From the NCBI GenBank assembly GCA_903820955.1, contig CAIJJH010000004.1:1-15623 (forward strand): DNA of 15,623 nucleotides, written 5' to 3'. Origin of the DNA: an uncultured Micrococcales bacterium. GTDB taxonomy: Bacteria > Actinomycetota > Actinomycetes > Actinomycetales > Microbacteriaceae. Shown piece after piece: positions 6,217 to 13,317 of the stretch (position 1 is the first letter of the stretch; each line of letters starts with the position of its first letter). The notes beneath the pieces are model-generated. The model was not told the DNA's origin and ran no database searches. It saw only the letters and a program-made list of their open reading frames with translations. The translations under genes and the position numbers were made by a program.

Positions 6217-9200
6217 CTTAGCCTTCCACTGACTCCAAAGCTCACGAACGTCCCAGGCGTTTTCGGCCATGATCGAAACGCCGTTCACTCCTGTTCTTCG
6301 GGTCTTGCCGGCGATGATCAGAATTCGGTTGTTGAACAGGATGTGGCTGCAGCGGCTCTGCGCTTCGTCGAAGAACGTCGAATCCGAGCAGCCGTAACCG
6401 TCGTCTAGCGAAATGAATACCACGCGTTTGCCCGAGCGCATCGGGGGAGTCTGAGTTGCCACTCGAATGCCGGCAACCAACACCTCGGACTTGTTTCTAA
6501 GGCCAACGAGTTCGCTCGAGTGCACCACACCCATCTCATCTAGCATCGGGCGATATTGTTCGAGCGCGTGCCCGGTCACGTCCATCTTCAGGATCGCCAG
6601 CTCGGCGGCAACGATTTCGTTCTTGGTTGGCGCGGTGTTGCCCTTCGGTAGGCGCTCGAGAAGTTCGAAGTCGAGCATTGGCTGGTTTGGGTCGGCAACC
6701 GGGCGTTTGACGATCGCGTTGAGCTCGCGAACTCGGGCGAGGATGTCGCCTCGGTTGTATTCGGTGCCGTTCACGAGCGAATCCAAGGCACCCACGGTGG
6801 CTAATCGTTCTAGCGTGCGACGAGACGGCCTAGCCCTGCGGTAGAAATCCGCCACGTCGTTGTATGGCCGGTTTTCGATGATTCGCTCGAGCTCTGCCTC
6901 GGTCATTCCCTGAACGTCTCTCAGCGCCATCCTGACGCCGTTTGTTTCGACCAGATACTCGTCGGTCGAGAGGTTGACGTCTATCGGCAGCAGGTTCACG
7001 CCCAGTCTTCTGGCTTCGGCGACCAGCAGCCTTCGGGGGTACATGCCAGGGTCGTGAGTGAAGAGCCCGGCCAGAAACTCGGTGGGGTGGTGGGTCTTCA
7101 GCCAAGCGCTCTGGTATGTGGGTAGGGCAAAGGCGGCTCCGTGAGCCTTGCAGAAACCAAAACTCGAGAAGCTTTTCAGGATCTCCCAAACCTTTTCGAT
7201 CACCAGCGGGCTGTAACCGCGAATCGCCGCCTGGTGCCTGAAGAACTGTTCAACTGACGCCGAAACCCGCGGGTCTTCTAGCGAACGGCGAAACTCGTCG
7301 GCCTTAGCCAACCCGCAACCGGTCATCTTGTCGAAAATGCGCAGCACGTGCTCGTGAAAGATCACTACCCCGAAGGTTTCACGCAGAATCGGCTCGAGAT
7401 CGGGGTGAATGTATTCGGCCTTGGCGAAGCCGTGACGACCGTCTAGGTAAGGGGCAATCATGTTGCCCTTCATCGGGCCTGGGCGAAACAGTGAAATCTG
7501 AATGGTTAGGTCGTTGAACTCGGTCGGCTGGTGTTTGCCGGTCAGTTCGCGCTGGCCGGGGCTTTCGATCTGAAAGATTCCGAGCGTGTTGGTGGTTCTG
7601 ATGTTCGCGAAGGTTGCCTCGTCGTCTTTGGCGATCGCGTCGAGGTCTAAGACTTCACCCTTGACGCGCTCTAGTTCTCTAACCGCGTAGGCCATCGCGC
7701 TCTGCATGCGCACACCGAGAACGTCGAGCTTCAGCATGCCCATCGGGTCCATGTCGTCTTTGTCGAACTGGCTCATCGGTAGGCCGAGCCCGCTCTTTTC
7801 TACCGGGGTCAGATCTAGCAGGGTGGCGTCGCCGAGAATCACGCCGCAGGGGTGCATCGAGATGTGTCGGGGGAGTCGGTCGAGACGTTCGGTGATGTCG
7901 ACCAGCAGGTTCATCTTGCGGTCTTTTTCTAGAGCCTCGGCGACCATCGCGAGTTCGGGCTTCTGCGCGATTGCGCTTCTGAACGAGCGGGCGCTGAAAC
8001 GCCACATGTTTGCCGCAATTTCGTCGATTTGATCTTCGTCCAAGCCGAGGGCCAGCCCGGAGTCGCGCATCGCTCCGCGCCCGCGGTAGGTGGATTGCAT
8101 CGAGAGCAGAGTCACTCGGTTAGAGCCGTAGCGCCTGAAGATGGCTCGGTAGATGTCGTGCCGCCTGGCGGATTCAACGTCGATGTCGATATCGGGCAGA
8201 CTAGAGCGCTCGGTCGAGAGAAAGCGTTCGAAGAGCAGGTCGTGCTCGATCGGGTCGACCCCGCTGATGCCGAGCAGATAGTTCGTTAGCGAACCGGCCC
8301 CAGAGCCTCGGGCCGCGATGCGAATCTTCATGTCACGAATCATCTGGGCCACGTCGGCCACGGTTAGAAAGTAGGTGGCGAAGCCGAGTTTGTTGATGGT
8401 GACCAACTCTTTGCCGAGTCGATTGCGAATCTCGAGCAACCTGCGCTCTTTGATGTTTGGGTATCGCCAGTCAATCGCCGAGTAGGCGCGTTGCCAGAGC
8501 ACCTCGAACGGGTTGCCTTCGATGCCCAGAGTCGATTTCTCGGGGGTCTTCGGTTTGCCCCAGCCGCAATCGTTCGGTGGGTTCAGCCGGCAGCGGTCGG
8601 CTAGCGCCTCGGTTGCCTCGAGTAGCCTTTGAGCCCGCTCGCGATCGTTGGTGATTTCTACGGCGAGCGAAACCATCGAGGCGGGTGGCTTCAGCCAGGC
8701 CTGCGCATTAGGTTGCGGCGTGAACGAGCCGAGTGGCTCGAGAAACCTTGCCGAGTCGAGCACGTCTGCGGTCAGTGCGTCGTCTGGGCTGAGGTAGCGA
8801 ACCGCGTTGGTCAGAACGCTCGGCACCCCCATCGAGTCGCCCAGTGCCAGCATTCGCGAGGCAACCGCAGAAGACCCGGCGCTCTCTGGTTCGGTGCGGT
8901 GGTTGGTCAGTTCGATCGCCAGGGCGCCTTTTGCCGAAAAGAATCTTCGCCACTCGGTCAGTGCCACAGCTGCCGTTGAGCGATCGCGGTTGATCGCCGC
9001 GAACCCGAAGTCGGTGTCTTGGCCGATTAGCACGGTGCAAAGCGCGAGTCCGTCGCGAATCACGAGTTCGGCGAGTTCTTCTCGGGTGATCGATATCGGT
9101 TTGCCCTTTTTGGCTGCCGCCGAAACGACGTGGCACAGGGCCGCCCAACCGATTCCGCCATCGTTGCCTTTGGCGAGGACAACGACTCTACCGAGATCTT

Positions 9201-9405
9201 TGACGGCGAGATTGACGCCAACTATCGGATCGATTCCGAGCTTTAGGCAGGCCCCCATGTGTTTCACCGCACCGTAGAGGCCATCTCGGTCGGTGATGGC
9301 TAGGGCCGACGCACCCTGCGAGGCGGCTGCCTCGACAAGTAGTTCTGGCCTGGTAACCCCGTAGTGCCCGGAGAACGCTGAGGCTACGTTTAGGTGAGTG
9401 AACAT
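6208..9405 (-). CDS. dnaE2: Error-prone DNA polymerase DnaE2 (ImuC)
   Basis: C-family polymerase of the SOS mutasome, used for translesion synthesis and induced mutagenesis. Order along the 1065 aa: a degenerate PHP domain (about 1-250); the palm with LPDIDIDV (403-410, catalytic Asp405 and Asp407) and the third acid in KLDVLG (Asp561); GIFQIESPGQ (609-618); LFRPGPM (639-645); HEHVLRIFDKMTG (684-696); the DnaE2-like FGFCKAHGAAFA (749-760) and HDPGMYPRRLL (784-794); and an OB-fold region (about 970-1035). The PHP metal motifs are eroded: the N-terminal HxH is HLN and the usual TDHD is TDRD. The ATG directly abuts the stop of the upstream DUF6504-like gene, so translation is coupled, and the pair lies under a LexA box. 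The short N-terminus and DnaE2-type motifs argue against the replicative DnaE1. Confidence 0.93.
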   Translation of the reverse strand: MFTHLNVASAFSGHYGVTRPELLVEAAASQGASALAITDRDGLYGAVKHMGACLKLGIDPIVGVNLAVKDLGRVVVLAKGNDGGIGWAALCHVVSAAAKKGKPISITREELAELVIRDGLALCTVLIGQDTDFGFAAINRDRSTAAVALTEWRRFFSAKGALAIELTNHRTEPESAGSSAVASRMLALGDSMGVPSVLTNAVRYLSPDDALTADVLDSARFLEPLGSFTPQPNAQAWLKPPASMVSLAVEITNDRERAQRLLEATEALADRCRLNPPNDCGWGKPKTPEKSTLGIEGNPFEVLWQRAYSAIDWRYPNIKERRLLEIRNRLGKELVTINKLGFATYFLTVADVAQMIRDMKIRIAARGSGAGSLTNYLLGISGVDPIEHDLLFERFLSTERSSLPDIDIDVESARRHDIYRAIFRRYGSNRVTLLSMQSTYRGRGAMRDSGLALGLDEDQIDEIAANMWRFSARSFRSAIAQKPELAMVAEALEKDRKMNLLVDITERLDRLPRHISMHPCGVILGDATLLDLTPVEKSGLGLPMSQFDKDDMDPMGMLKLDVLGVRMQSAMAYAVRELERVKGEVLDLDAIAKDDEATFANIRTTNTLGIFQIESPGQRELTGKHQPTEFNDLTIQISLFRPGPMKGNMIAPYLDGRHGFAKAEYIHPDLEPILRETFGVVIFHEHVLRIFDKMTGCGLAKADEFRRSLEDPRVSASVEQFFRHQAAIRGYSPLVIEKVWEILKSFSSFGFCKAHGAAFALPTYQSAWLKTHHPTEFLAGLFTHDPGMYPRRLLVAEARRLGVNLLPIDVNLSTDEYLVETNGVRMALRDVQGMTEAELERIIENRPYNDVADFYRRARPSRRTLERLATVGALDSLVNGTEYNRGDILARVRELNAIVKRPVADPNQPMLDFELLERLPKGNTAPTKNEIVAAELAILKMDVTGHALEQYRPMLDEMGVVHSSELVGLRNKSEVLVAGIRVATQTPPMRSGKRVVFISLDDGYGCSDSTFFDEAQSRCSHILFNNRILIIAGKTRRTGVNGVSIMAENAWDVRELWSQWKAKSA

Positions 9406-9696
9406 CTATTCGTAGACGCGCACCAAACGCCAGACGTCCAACATTGCGTCGTGCACGAGCTCGAATTGGTTCTGTTTCTTGGCCGGGTCGGCGGCGATCA
9501 TTCGCCACATCTCTACCTCGAGCACACCGGCTCCGATGCCGCGTTGAACCCTCGCCGATTCGACCCACCACTGTTTTCTGGCAAACCAGCGCACCGGTTT
9601 TGAATTCACCAGGTAGTGGCCGCCCTTCCAGCTGAAACCGATGGGGGAGCCGGTTTTGTCTACCGAAACCTCCACTCGATCATTGATCAGTGTCAC
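9406..9696 (-). CDS. DUF6504-like protein, SOS operon partner of DnaE2
   Basis: A 96-aa protein with a basic/aromatic core: FSWKGGHYLVN, WWVESARVQ, EMWRMIA and a C-terminal MLDVWRLVRVYE. The pattern FxWxGxxYxV, then WW, then FELxxD and WRLVRV matches my recollection of DUF6504, a small domain found beside or fused to ImuB-like Y-family polymerases and next to dnaE2 in Actinobacteria. Its role is unknown; a mutasome-related job is inferred from context only. The GTG start is chosen because GGGAGG (9705-9710) lies 8 nt upstream. An ATG just 1 nt after that element is out of frame and stops after seven codons. The TAG stop is followed with no gap by the dnaE2 ATG. The gene is the first after a perfect LexA box. 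Confidence 0.82.
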   Translation of the reverse strand: MTLINDRVEVSVDKTGSPIGFSWKGGHYLVNSKPVRWFARKQWWVESARVQRGIGAGVLEVEMWRMIAADPAKKQNQFELVHDAMLDVWRLVRVYE

Positions 9697-9714
9697 TTTT
9701 CATACCTCCCGAGT

Positions 9715-9736
9715 TATTCGAACATTTGTTCGAATA
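9715..9736. promoter_or_regulatory. LexA (SOS) box
   Basis: The half sites TATTCGAAC (9715-9723) and GTTCGAATA (9728-9736) are perfect inverted repeats around ATTT. This contains the actinobacterial/Gram-positive SOS consensus TCGAAC-N4-GTTCGA with no mismatch. It sits between candidate -10 boxes and the Shine-Dalgarno of the DUF6504-dnaE2 operon, where bound LexA would block transcription. LexA cleavage after DNA damage should release both genes. Confidence 0.93.
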
Positions 9737-9769
9737 TGTAGAGTGTATGCACTCCCGCCGACAATGCAA
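9735..9769 (-). promoter_or_regulatory. Candidate promoter of the DUF6504-dnaE2 operon
   Basis: Read on the minus strand, TTGCAT (9764-9769) and TACACT (9742-9747) form a -35/-10 pair with 16 bp spacing. An overlapping alternative is TTGTCG (9759-9764) with TACATA (9735-9740) at 18 bp, whose -10 touches the LexA box. In either case the operator covers the start region. The promoter lies in the 84-bp gap after the SRAP gene stop; no terminator is visible between them, so some read-through from SRAP is possible. Confidence 0.5.
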
Positions 9770-9780
9770 ATCGAGTGGGT

Positions 9781-10494
9781 TTAGAGGGGCAGAATCAGGT
9801 TCGAATCGTTTTCGCTAACCTTGCCAACCCTCGCCGCTACGGGGGTGAAAAGCGCTTCGGCGGCAACTTCATCTGAACCAGACGAAATCGCCTCCAGAAG
9901 CTCCTCGTCGCCGATTATGTGTGGATCAAGCCAGGCCTCGAAGGTATCCGGAGTCAAAAGTAGCGGGTTGCGGTCGTGAATGTGGGCGAGTTCTGGCGCC
10001 GAGTCCTTGGTTAGCGTCGTGGTCGAGAGCAACCAACTGCCGTCGGGCTTCTTCCACCACTCGTAAAGGCCAGCCAGCGCAAACATTCCCTCGCCCGCGT
10101 TTATGTAGAAGGGTTGCTTGGTGCCGTCGGGTTTCACCTGCCACTCGTAGTAACCCGAAGCCGGTATCACGCAACGACGCCGAATCACCGAATCCTTGAA
10201 AGATGGCTTTTCGAGAATGGTCTCGATGCGTCCGTTGATCAGGGGAGCGCCTTCGCTCTCACCCTTCGCCCAGCGCGGCACAAGACCCCAGCGTGCCGAG
10301 TGCAGTTCCCTGCTTAGTTCGCCAACCGGGCCGCCGTCCTCGTCTTTTTCAAATGAGCGATCAACCACGATGGCAACCTGCTGAGTGGGGGCGACGTTAT
10401 AAGAGATTGCGGGCATTTCACCGATGACTTCGTCGACTTCGAAGGTGGTGACTATTTCACCTACCGATTTAGCAACAACAAAACGACCGCACAT
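9781..10494 (-). CDS. SOS response-associated peptidase (SRAP, YedK/HMCES family)
   Basis: SRAP proteins form a covalent thiazolidine crosslink through Cys2 with abasic sites in single-stranded DNA, protecting them from strand cleavage. The 237-aa product begins MCGRF, so Met removal exposes the catalytic cysteine, and this fixes the start at 10494; an in-frame upstream extension overlaps dedA and has no family likeness. Other active-site segments follow in order: YNVAPTQ (32-38, Asn33), RWGLVPRWA (68-76), LINGRIE (85-91), PSFK and CVIPASGYYEW (108-118, Glu117), and HIHDRNP (171-177, His173). Slight deviations from the common INARSE and HDRMP forms are visible. Its ATG shares one base with the dedA stop (TAATG). 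It lies immediately upstream of the LexA-controlled dnaE2 operon, on the same strand. Confidence 0.94.
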   Translation of the reverse strand: MCGRFVVAKSVGEIVTTFEVDEVIGEMPAISYNVAPTQQVAIVVDRSFEKDEDGGPVGELSRELHSARWGLVPRWAKGESEGAPLINGRIETILEKPSFKDSVIRRRCVIPASGYYEWQVKPDGTKQPFYINAGEGMFALAGLYEWWKKPDGSWLLSTTTLTKDSAPELAHIHDRNPLLLTPDTFEAWLDPHIIGDEELLEAISSGSDEVAAEALFTPVAARVGKVSENDSNLILPL

Positions 10495-11147
10495 TAGATT
10501 TTCTCGCTGCCACCCTTGGCAAACTTCTCGGCTGCCTTCTCGATGCGCGTCTTGACGAGGTGTCCGGCCACGATAGCAACGATCAGAAGTGCTGCGAAGA
10601 TGATTCCACCCCACTGGGCATCCTTGGCGAGCGTTTGCCAGGCGTTGCCCGCAGTCCAACCGAGGGAGACGTAAACCCCAGACCAGAGAGCGCAGGCGGC
10701 CAGAGTCCAGCTAATGAAGCTGCGGTAGCGCATCTTGGTCATGCCGGCGATTACTGGGACGAGGGAGTGCAGAACTGGAACGAATCGCGAGATTGCGACG
10801 GCCACACCGCCACGCTTGTGAACGAAGGAGTCGCCGAGTTCCCAGTTCTGCTCGCCGATCTTCTGGCCGAGCCAGCTCGCGCGAATTCGCTTACCGAAGA
10901 CCCGCCCAATCCAGAATCCAACCGATTCGCCAGCCAGTGAACCCGCAATCACAAAGAGCATCAGACCCATGAAATCGATAATGTTGTGAACCGACGAAGC
11001 GGTAACCAAAACCACGCTGTCGCCGGGAACGATGAGTCCGAGAAACAGCGAGGTTTCGGCAAAGATTGCACCGAAGGCGATCAGGTCGCGCGTGATCGGT
11101 TCAATCGATTGGACTGCGGCAAAAAGCCAGCTAATGAATTCGGTCAC
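10494..11147 (-). CDS. DedA family membrane protein
   Basis: Integral membrane protein of the DedA/SNARE-associated (VTT) superfamily; several members are undecaprenyl-phosphate or phospholipid flippases. In 217 aa it shows the family pattern: FAETSLFLGLIVPGDSVV near residues 29-46, GSLAGESVGFWIGRVFG (69-85), the amphipathic KRGGVAVAISRFVPV followed by PVIAGM, and two C-terminal hydrophobic helices with a basic Lys-rich tail. The GTG start has no Shine-Dalgarno. A sequence GACACT lies exactly six bases upstream, so the gene may have its own weak leaderless promoter, or it may be read from pabC, whose stop is 16 bp away. The stop overlaps the SRAP ATG by one base. The exact substrate cannot be inferred. 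Confidence 0.9.
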   Translation of the reverse strand: MTEFISWLFAAVQSIEPITRDLIAFGAIFAETSLFLGLIVPGDSVVLVTASSVHNIIDFMGLMLFVIAGSLAGESVGFWIGRVFGKRIRASWLGQKIGEQNWELGDSFVHKRGGVAVAISRFVPVLHSLVPVIAGMTKMRYRSFISWTLAACALWSGVYVSLGWTAGNAWQTLAKDAQWGGIIFAALLIVAIVAGHLVKTRIEKAAEKFAKGGSEKI

Positions 11148-11163
11148 GAGTCAAGTGTCGCAT

Positions 11164-11952
11164 TCAAATCTGTTGAGAAAAAAGTCTCATGCGCTTGTTG
11201 AAAGCTTCTAGATGTTTTGGCTTTGCCAAGGGACCACCCAGGTCGATCCAGTGTTCGACCTCGCGGATACCGTTCAACGCGCTGAGTAGCCAAACTTCGC
11301 AACCGATGAGTTCCGAAGGCTTTGCTCGAACGAGCCTGACTTCAAACCCGCTTTGTTTCGCAATCGCAAGCACCAGGTTTCTGGTGACGCTTGGCAGCCA
11401 ACGAACCGCGTCTGATGGTGCAAACAGGACGTCGTCTCGCCACCAAAGAAGCGAACTCAGTGCACCTTCAGAAATGTAACCTTCGGAGTTCAAGATGATT
11501 GCCTCGTCGGCACCGTTCATCTTTGCCTTGCGGCGAAGCTGTTGGCCGAGGCTCAGATCTGGCCCCTTGATGCTCGGGTTGATTCGCGGGTCTGGCTCTG
11601 GCAGGGTCCAAACCGTCAACTTACCCAGTGGATCCGGCGCCTTTCGCAACCTAAAAAACAGCTGACTTGGTGATTCGGAGCCAAGGTGAAGTTCGAATCT
11701 TGGCCACCAGCGTCCGGTTCTCGGAATCAGCGCAAAAGACTGCTCGAAGAACGATGGTAGGTCTTCGAGGTGCTCGGGCGAAACGATTGCAACGCCCGAG
11801 GTGAAACGCGCCTTGTGTTGCTCGATTGCGTGGGTGGCGCCGTTTTCGATCAGTAACGAATCGGCTACCGCGAGGCCGACTTCTTGCTCGGCAGGCTCGG
11901 AAATGGCCGCCAGAGTGCCATTCTTGTAAAGGTAAAACTCACCGAAATCCAC
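11164..11952 (-). CDS. pabC: Aminodeoxychorismate lyase-like class IV aminotransferase
   Basis: PLP enzyme of fold type IV, probably releasing pyruvate from 4-amino-4-deoxychorismate to give p-aminobenzoate for folate. The 262-aa protein carries VADSLLIENG and HKARF near the N-terminus, the likely PLP lysine in SIKGPDL (Lys129), GADEAIILNSEGYISEGALSSLLWW (147-171, the SEG segment typical of class IV enzymes), SVTRNLVL (188-195) and EVWLLSALNGIR (219-230). The folate role is supported by divergent pabB 57 bp away; a branched-chain or D-amino-acid aminotransferase is the alternative. The GTG start has no Shine-Dalgarno but is preceded by TAGATT and a six-base spacer, which suggests a leaderless mRNA. 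Confidence 0.82.
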   Translation of the reverse strand: MDFGEFYLYKNGTLAAISEPAEQEVGLAVADSLLIENGATHAIEQHKARFTSGVAIVSPEHLEDLPSFFEQSFALIPRTGRWWPRFELHLGSESPSQLFFRLRKAPDPLGKLTVWTLPEPDPRINPSIKGPDLSLGQQLRRKAKMNGADEAIILNSEGYISEGALSSLLWWRDDVLFAPSDAVRWLPSVTRNLVLAIAKQSGFEVRLVRAKPSELIGCEVWLLSALNGIREVEHWIDLGGPLAKPKHLEAFNKRMRLFSQQI

Positions 11953-12009
11953 GGTAATAATCTATTGTCTGCGGAACGCGGTTTTTACCAATCGATTCGA
12001 AAGGCTCCC
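11953..12009. promoter_or_regulatory. Divergent pabC/pabB promoter with shared -10
   Basis: The 57-bp gap holds TAATCTA (11958-11964). On the + strand TAATCT (11958-11963) fits a -10 and predicts a start near 11970, giving pabB a leader of about 40 nt with Shine-Dalgarno GAAAGG (11999-12004). On the minus strand TAGATT (11959-11964) also fits, and its six-base spacer ends at the pabC GTG. The two -10 elements overlap by five bases, so polymerase could initiate in either direction but not in both at once. The -35 hexamers are not clear. Confidence 0.55.
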
Positions 12010-13278
12010 GTGCAGCTCTACTGTGAACGGCTTGACGGGTGGAGCGCACCTGCAGATGCCTTCATCACGCTGCACGCGACCGACCGCTACGCGTTTTGGT
12101 TGGACCGCGAGCATTCGATGCACGATCGGTTTAGCGTTATCGGATCGGGCACGCCGAGCAGCCTCTCGGCCCTGCAGCCTGGCGATTTTGAGGCCGAGTT
12201 ACCGTTCGCCTTTCGTCCGGGTTTGGTCGGTGTCTTTGGCTACGAGTCAGGGCACGACGAGTTTTTAGCCGTTGATCGTGCGCTGGTTTTCGACCACGAG
12301 AACCGGCATATCTGGTTTATCGGCCTGTTTGCAACAAACGCCGAGTTTGATCACTGGTTTCAGGCAGCACTGCTGCGGTTGGCCTTGGTCGGTGGCGAAA
12401 CCGCCGCCTATCGCAATTCACACTCAACTTCGACGATCACGAACCCGGTTCTTCGACACTCGCCCAGTCGATACCTCGAGCTGATCGAGGCCGCTCAGCG
12501 ACACATTGCTGCCGGGGATGTCTACCAGCTCTGTCTAACCAACGAACTAACGGCGAGCGGTGAGGCCGATCCGCTCGAAACATTCCTGCGATTGCGGTCA
12601 CTAAATCCAACTCCATACGCGAGTTACCTCAAGCTCGGTGAGCGAGCGATTGCGAGCACTTCGCCGGAGCAGTTCTTGCGAGTGAGCGCCGACGGCTGGG
12701 TTTCATCAAAACCCATCAAGGGAACCAGGCGTCGCGACGAGGATCCGGCCAAGGATTCCGATCTCGCCGCAGAGTTGGCTAGCAACCTCAAGGAGCGAGC
12801 CGAGAACCTGATGATCGTCGATCTGATGAGAAACGACATCGGGCAGGTTTGTGAACCCGAAACGGTAGGGGTCCCCGAGCTGTTCCAGGTCGAGACATAC
12901 AAGACCGTCCACCAGTTGGTCAGCACTGTTGTTGGTCGTCTTCGCGCAGACAAGAGTCAGCTGGACGCGATTCGGGCAGCGTTTCCGGGCGGCTCAATGA
13001 CCGGCGCTCCGAAACTGCGAGCCATCGAGATCATTCGCGAGCTCGAATCGGGGGAGCGCGGAGTTTATTCGGGTGCCCTCGGTTATTTGGGTTTTGACGG
13101 TTCGGTAGACCTAGGCATGGTTATTCGAACAATCGTCTTCGAACCGGGTGGCGTTCGTATCGGTATCGGCGGCGGGATAACATCTGACTCGATCCCTTCG
13201 GAAGAACTCGAAGAAACCCACCTGAAGGCCAAGGCAATGCTGACCGCGCTTGGCCTCGAAGACCCGTGGTCTTGGTAA
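12010..13278 (+). CDS. pabB: Aminodeoxychorismate synthase component I
   Basis: Chorismate-utilising enzyme that makes 4-amino-4-deoxychorismate, the precursor of p-aminobenzoate in folate synthesis. The signature PIKGTRRR (Lys237 in PIKGT) separates PabB from TrpE, which has PIAGT. Other family motifs are GDVYQLCLTNEL, ERAENLMIVDLMRND, FPGGSMTGAPKLRAIEII, RGVYSGALGYLGFDG and IGIGGGITSDS. The GTG at 12010 is chosen for its Shine-Dalgarno GAAAGG five bases upstream, and because TTG codons further upstream lie before the predicted transcription start or inside pabC. This gives 422 aa, slightly short for PabB but covering the catalytic domain and a reduced N-terminal region. The glutamine amidotransferase subunit (PabA) is not in the window and may be shared with tryptophan synthesis. 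Confidence 0.9.
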   Translation: MQLYCERLDGWSAPADAFITLHATDRYAFWLDREHSMHDRFSVIGSGTPSSLSALQPGDFEAELPFAFRPGLVGVFGYESGHDEFLAVDRALVFDHENRHIWFIGLFATNAEFDHWFQAALLRLALVGGETAAYRNSHSTSTITNPVLRHSPSRYLELIEAAQRHIAAGDVYQLCLTNELTASGEADPLETFLRLRSLNPTPYASYLKLGERAIASTSPEQFLRVSADGWVSSKPIKGTRRRDEDPAKDSDLAAELASNLKERAENLMIVDLMRNDIGQVCEPETVGVPELFQVETYKTVHQLVSTVVGRLRADKSQLDAIRAAFPGGSMTGAPKLRAIEIIRELESGERGVYSGALGYLGFDGSVDLGMVIRTIVFEPGGVRIGIGGGITSDSIPSEELEETHLKAKAMLTALGLEDPWSW

Positions 13279-13317
13279 CCTTGACGAGTCCCCAAAACAC
13301 TTCGAAGAGTTGAGCAA

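Noticed and set aside
8807-9277. 156-codon open frame antisense to dnaE2, and similar open frames across 6467-9277
   Set aside because: Low-complexity Ser/Arg/Ala compositions typical of antisense reading of a GC-rich gene; dnaE2 is intact throughout.
9680-9703. Seven-codon ORF from ATG 9703 (minus strand) overlapping the DUF6504-like start
   Set aside because: The ATG sits only 1 nt after the SD, too close for initiation; the GTG at 9696 has ideal spacing.
10495-10659. In-frame 55-residue N-terminal extension of the SRAP gene
   Set aside because: It overlaps dedA, shows no family similarity, and would bury the catalytic Cys2 that must be N-terminal.
11990-12004. LexA half-site-like ATTCGAAA before pabB
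   Set aside because: No matching GTTCGA half site at the required spacing.
11884-12009. Upstream TTG starts for pabB (11884 and 11965)
   Set aside because: 11884 lies inside divergent pabC, and 11965 precedes the predicted transcription start; GTG 12010 has an SD at 5-base spacing.
12010-13278. Possibility that the chorismate enzyme is TrpE
   Set aside because: PIKGT rather than PIAGT, and the neighbouring pabC-like gene, favour PabB.
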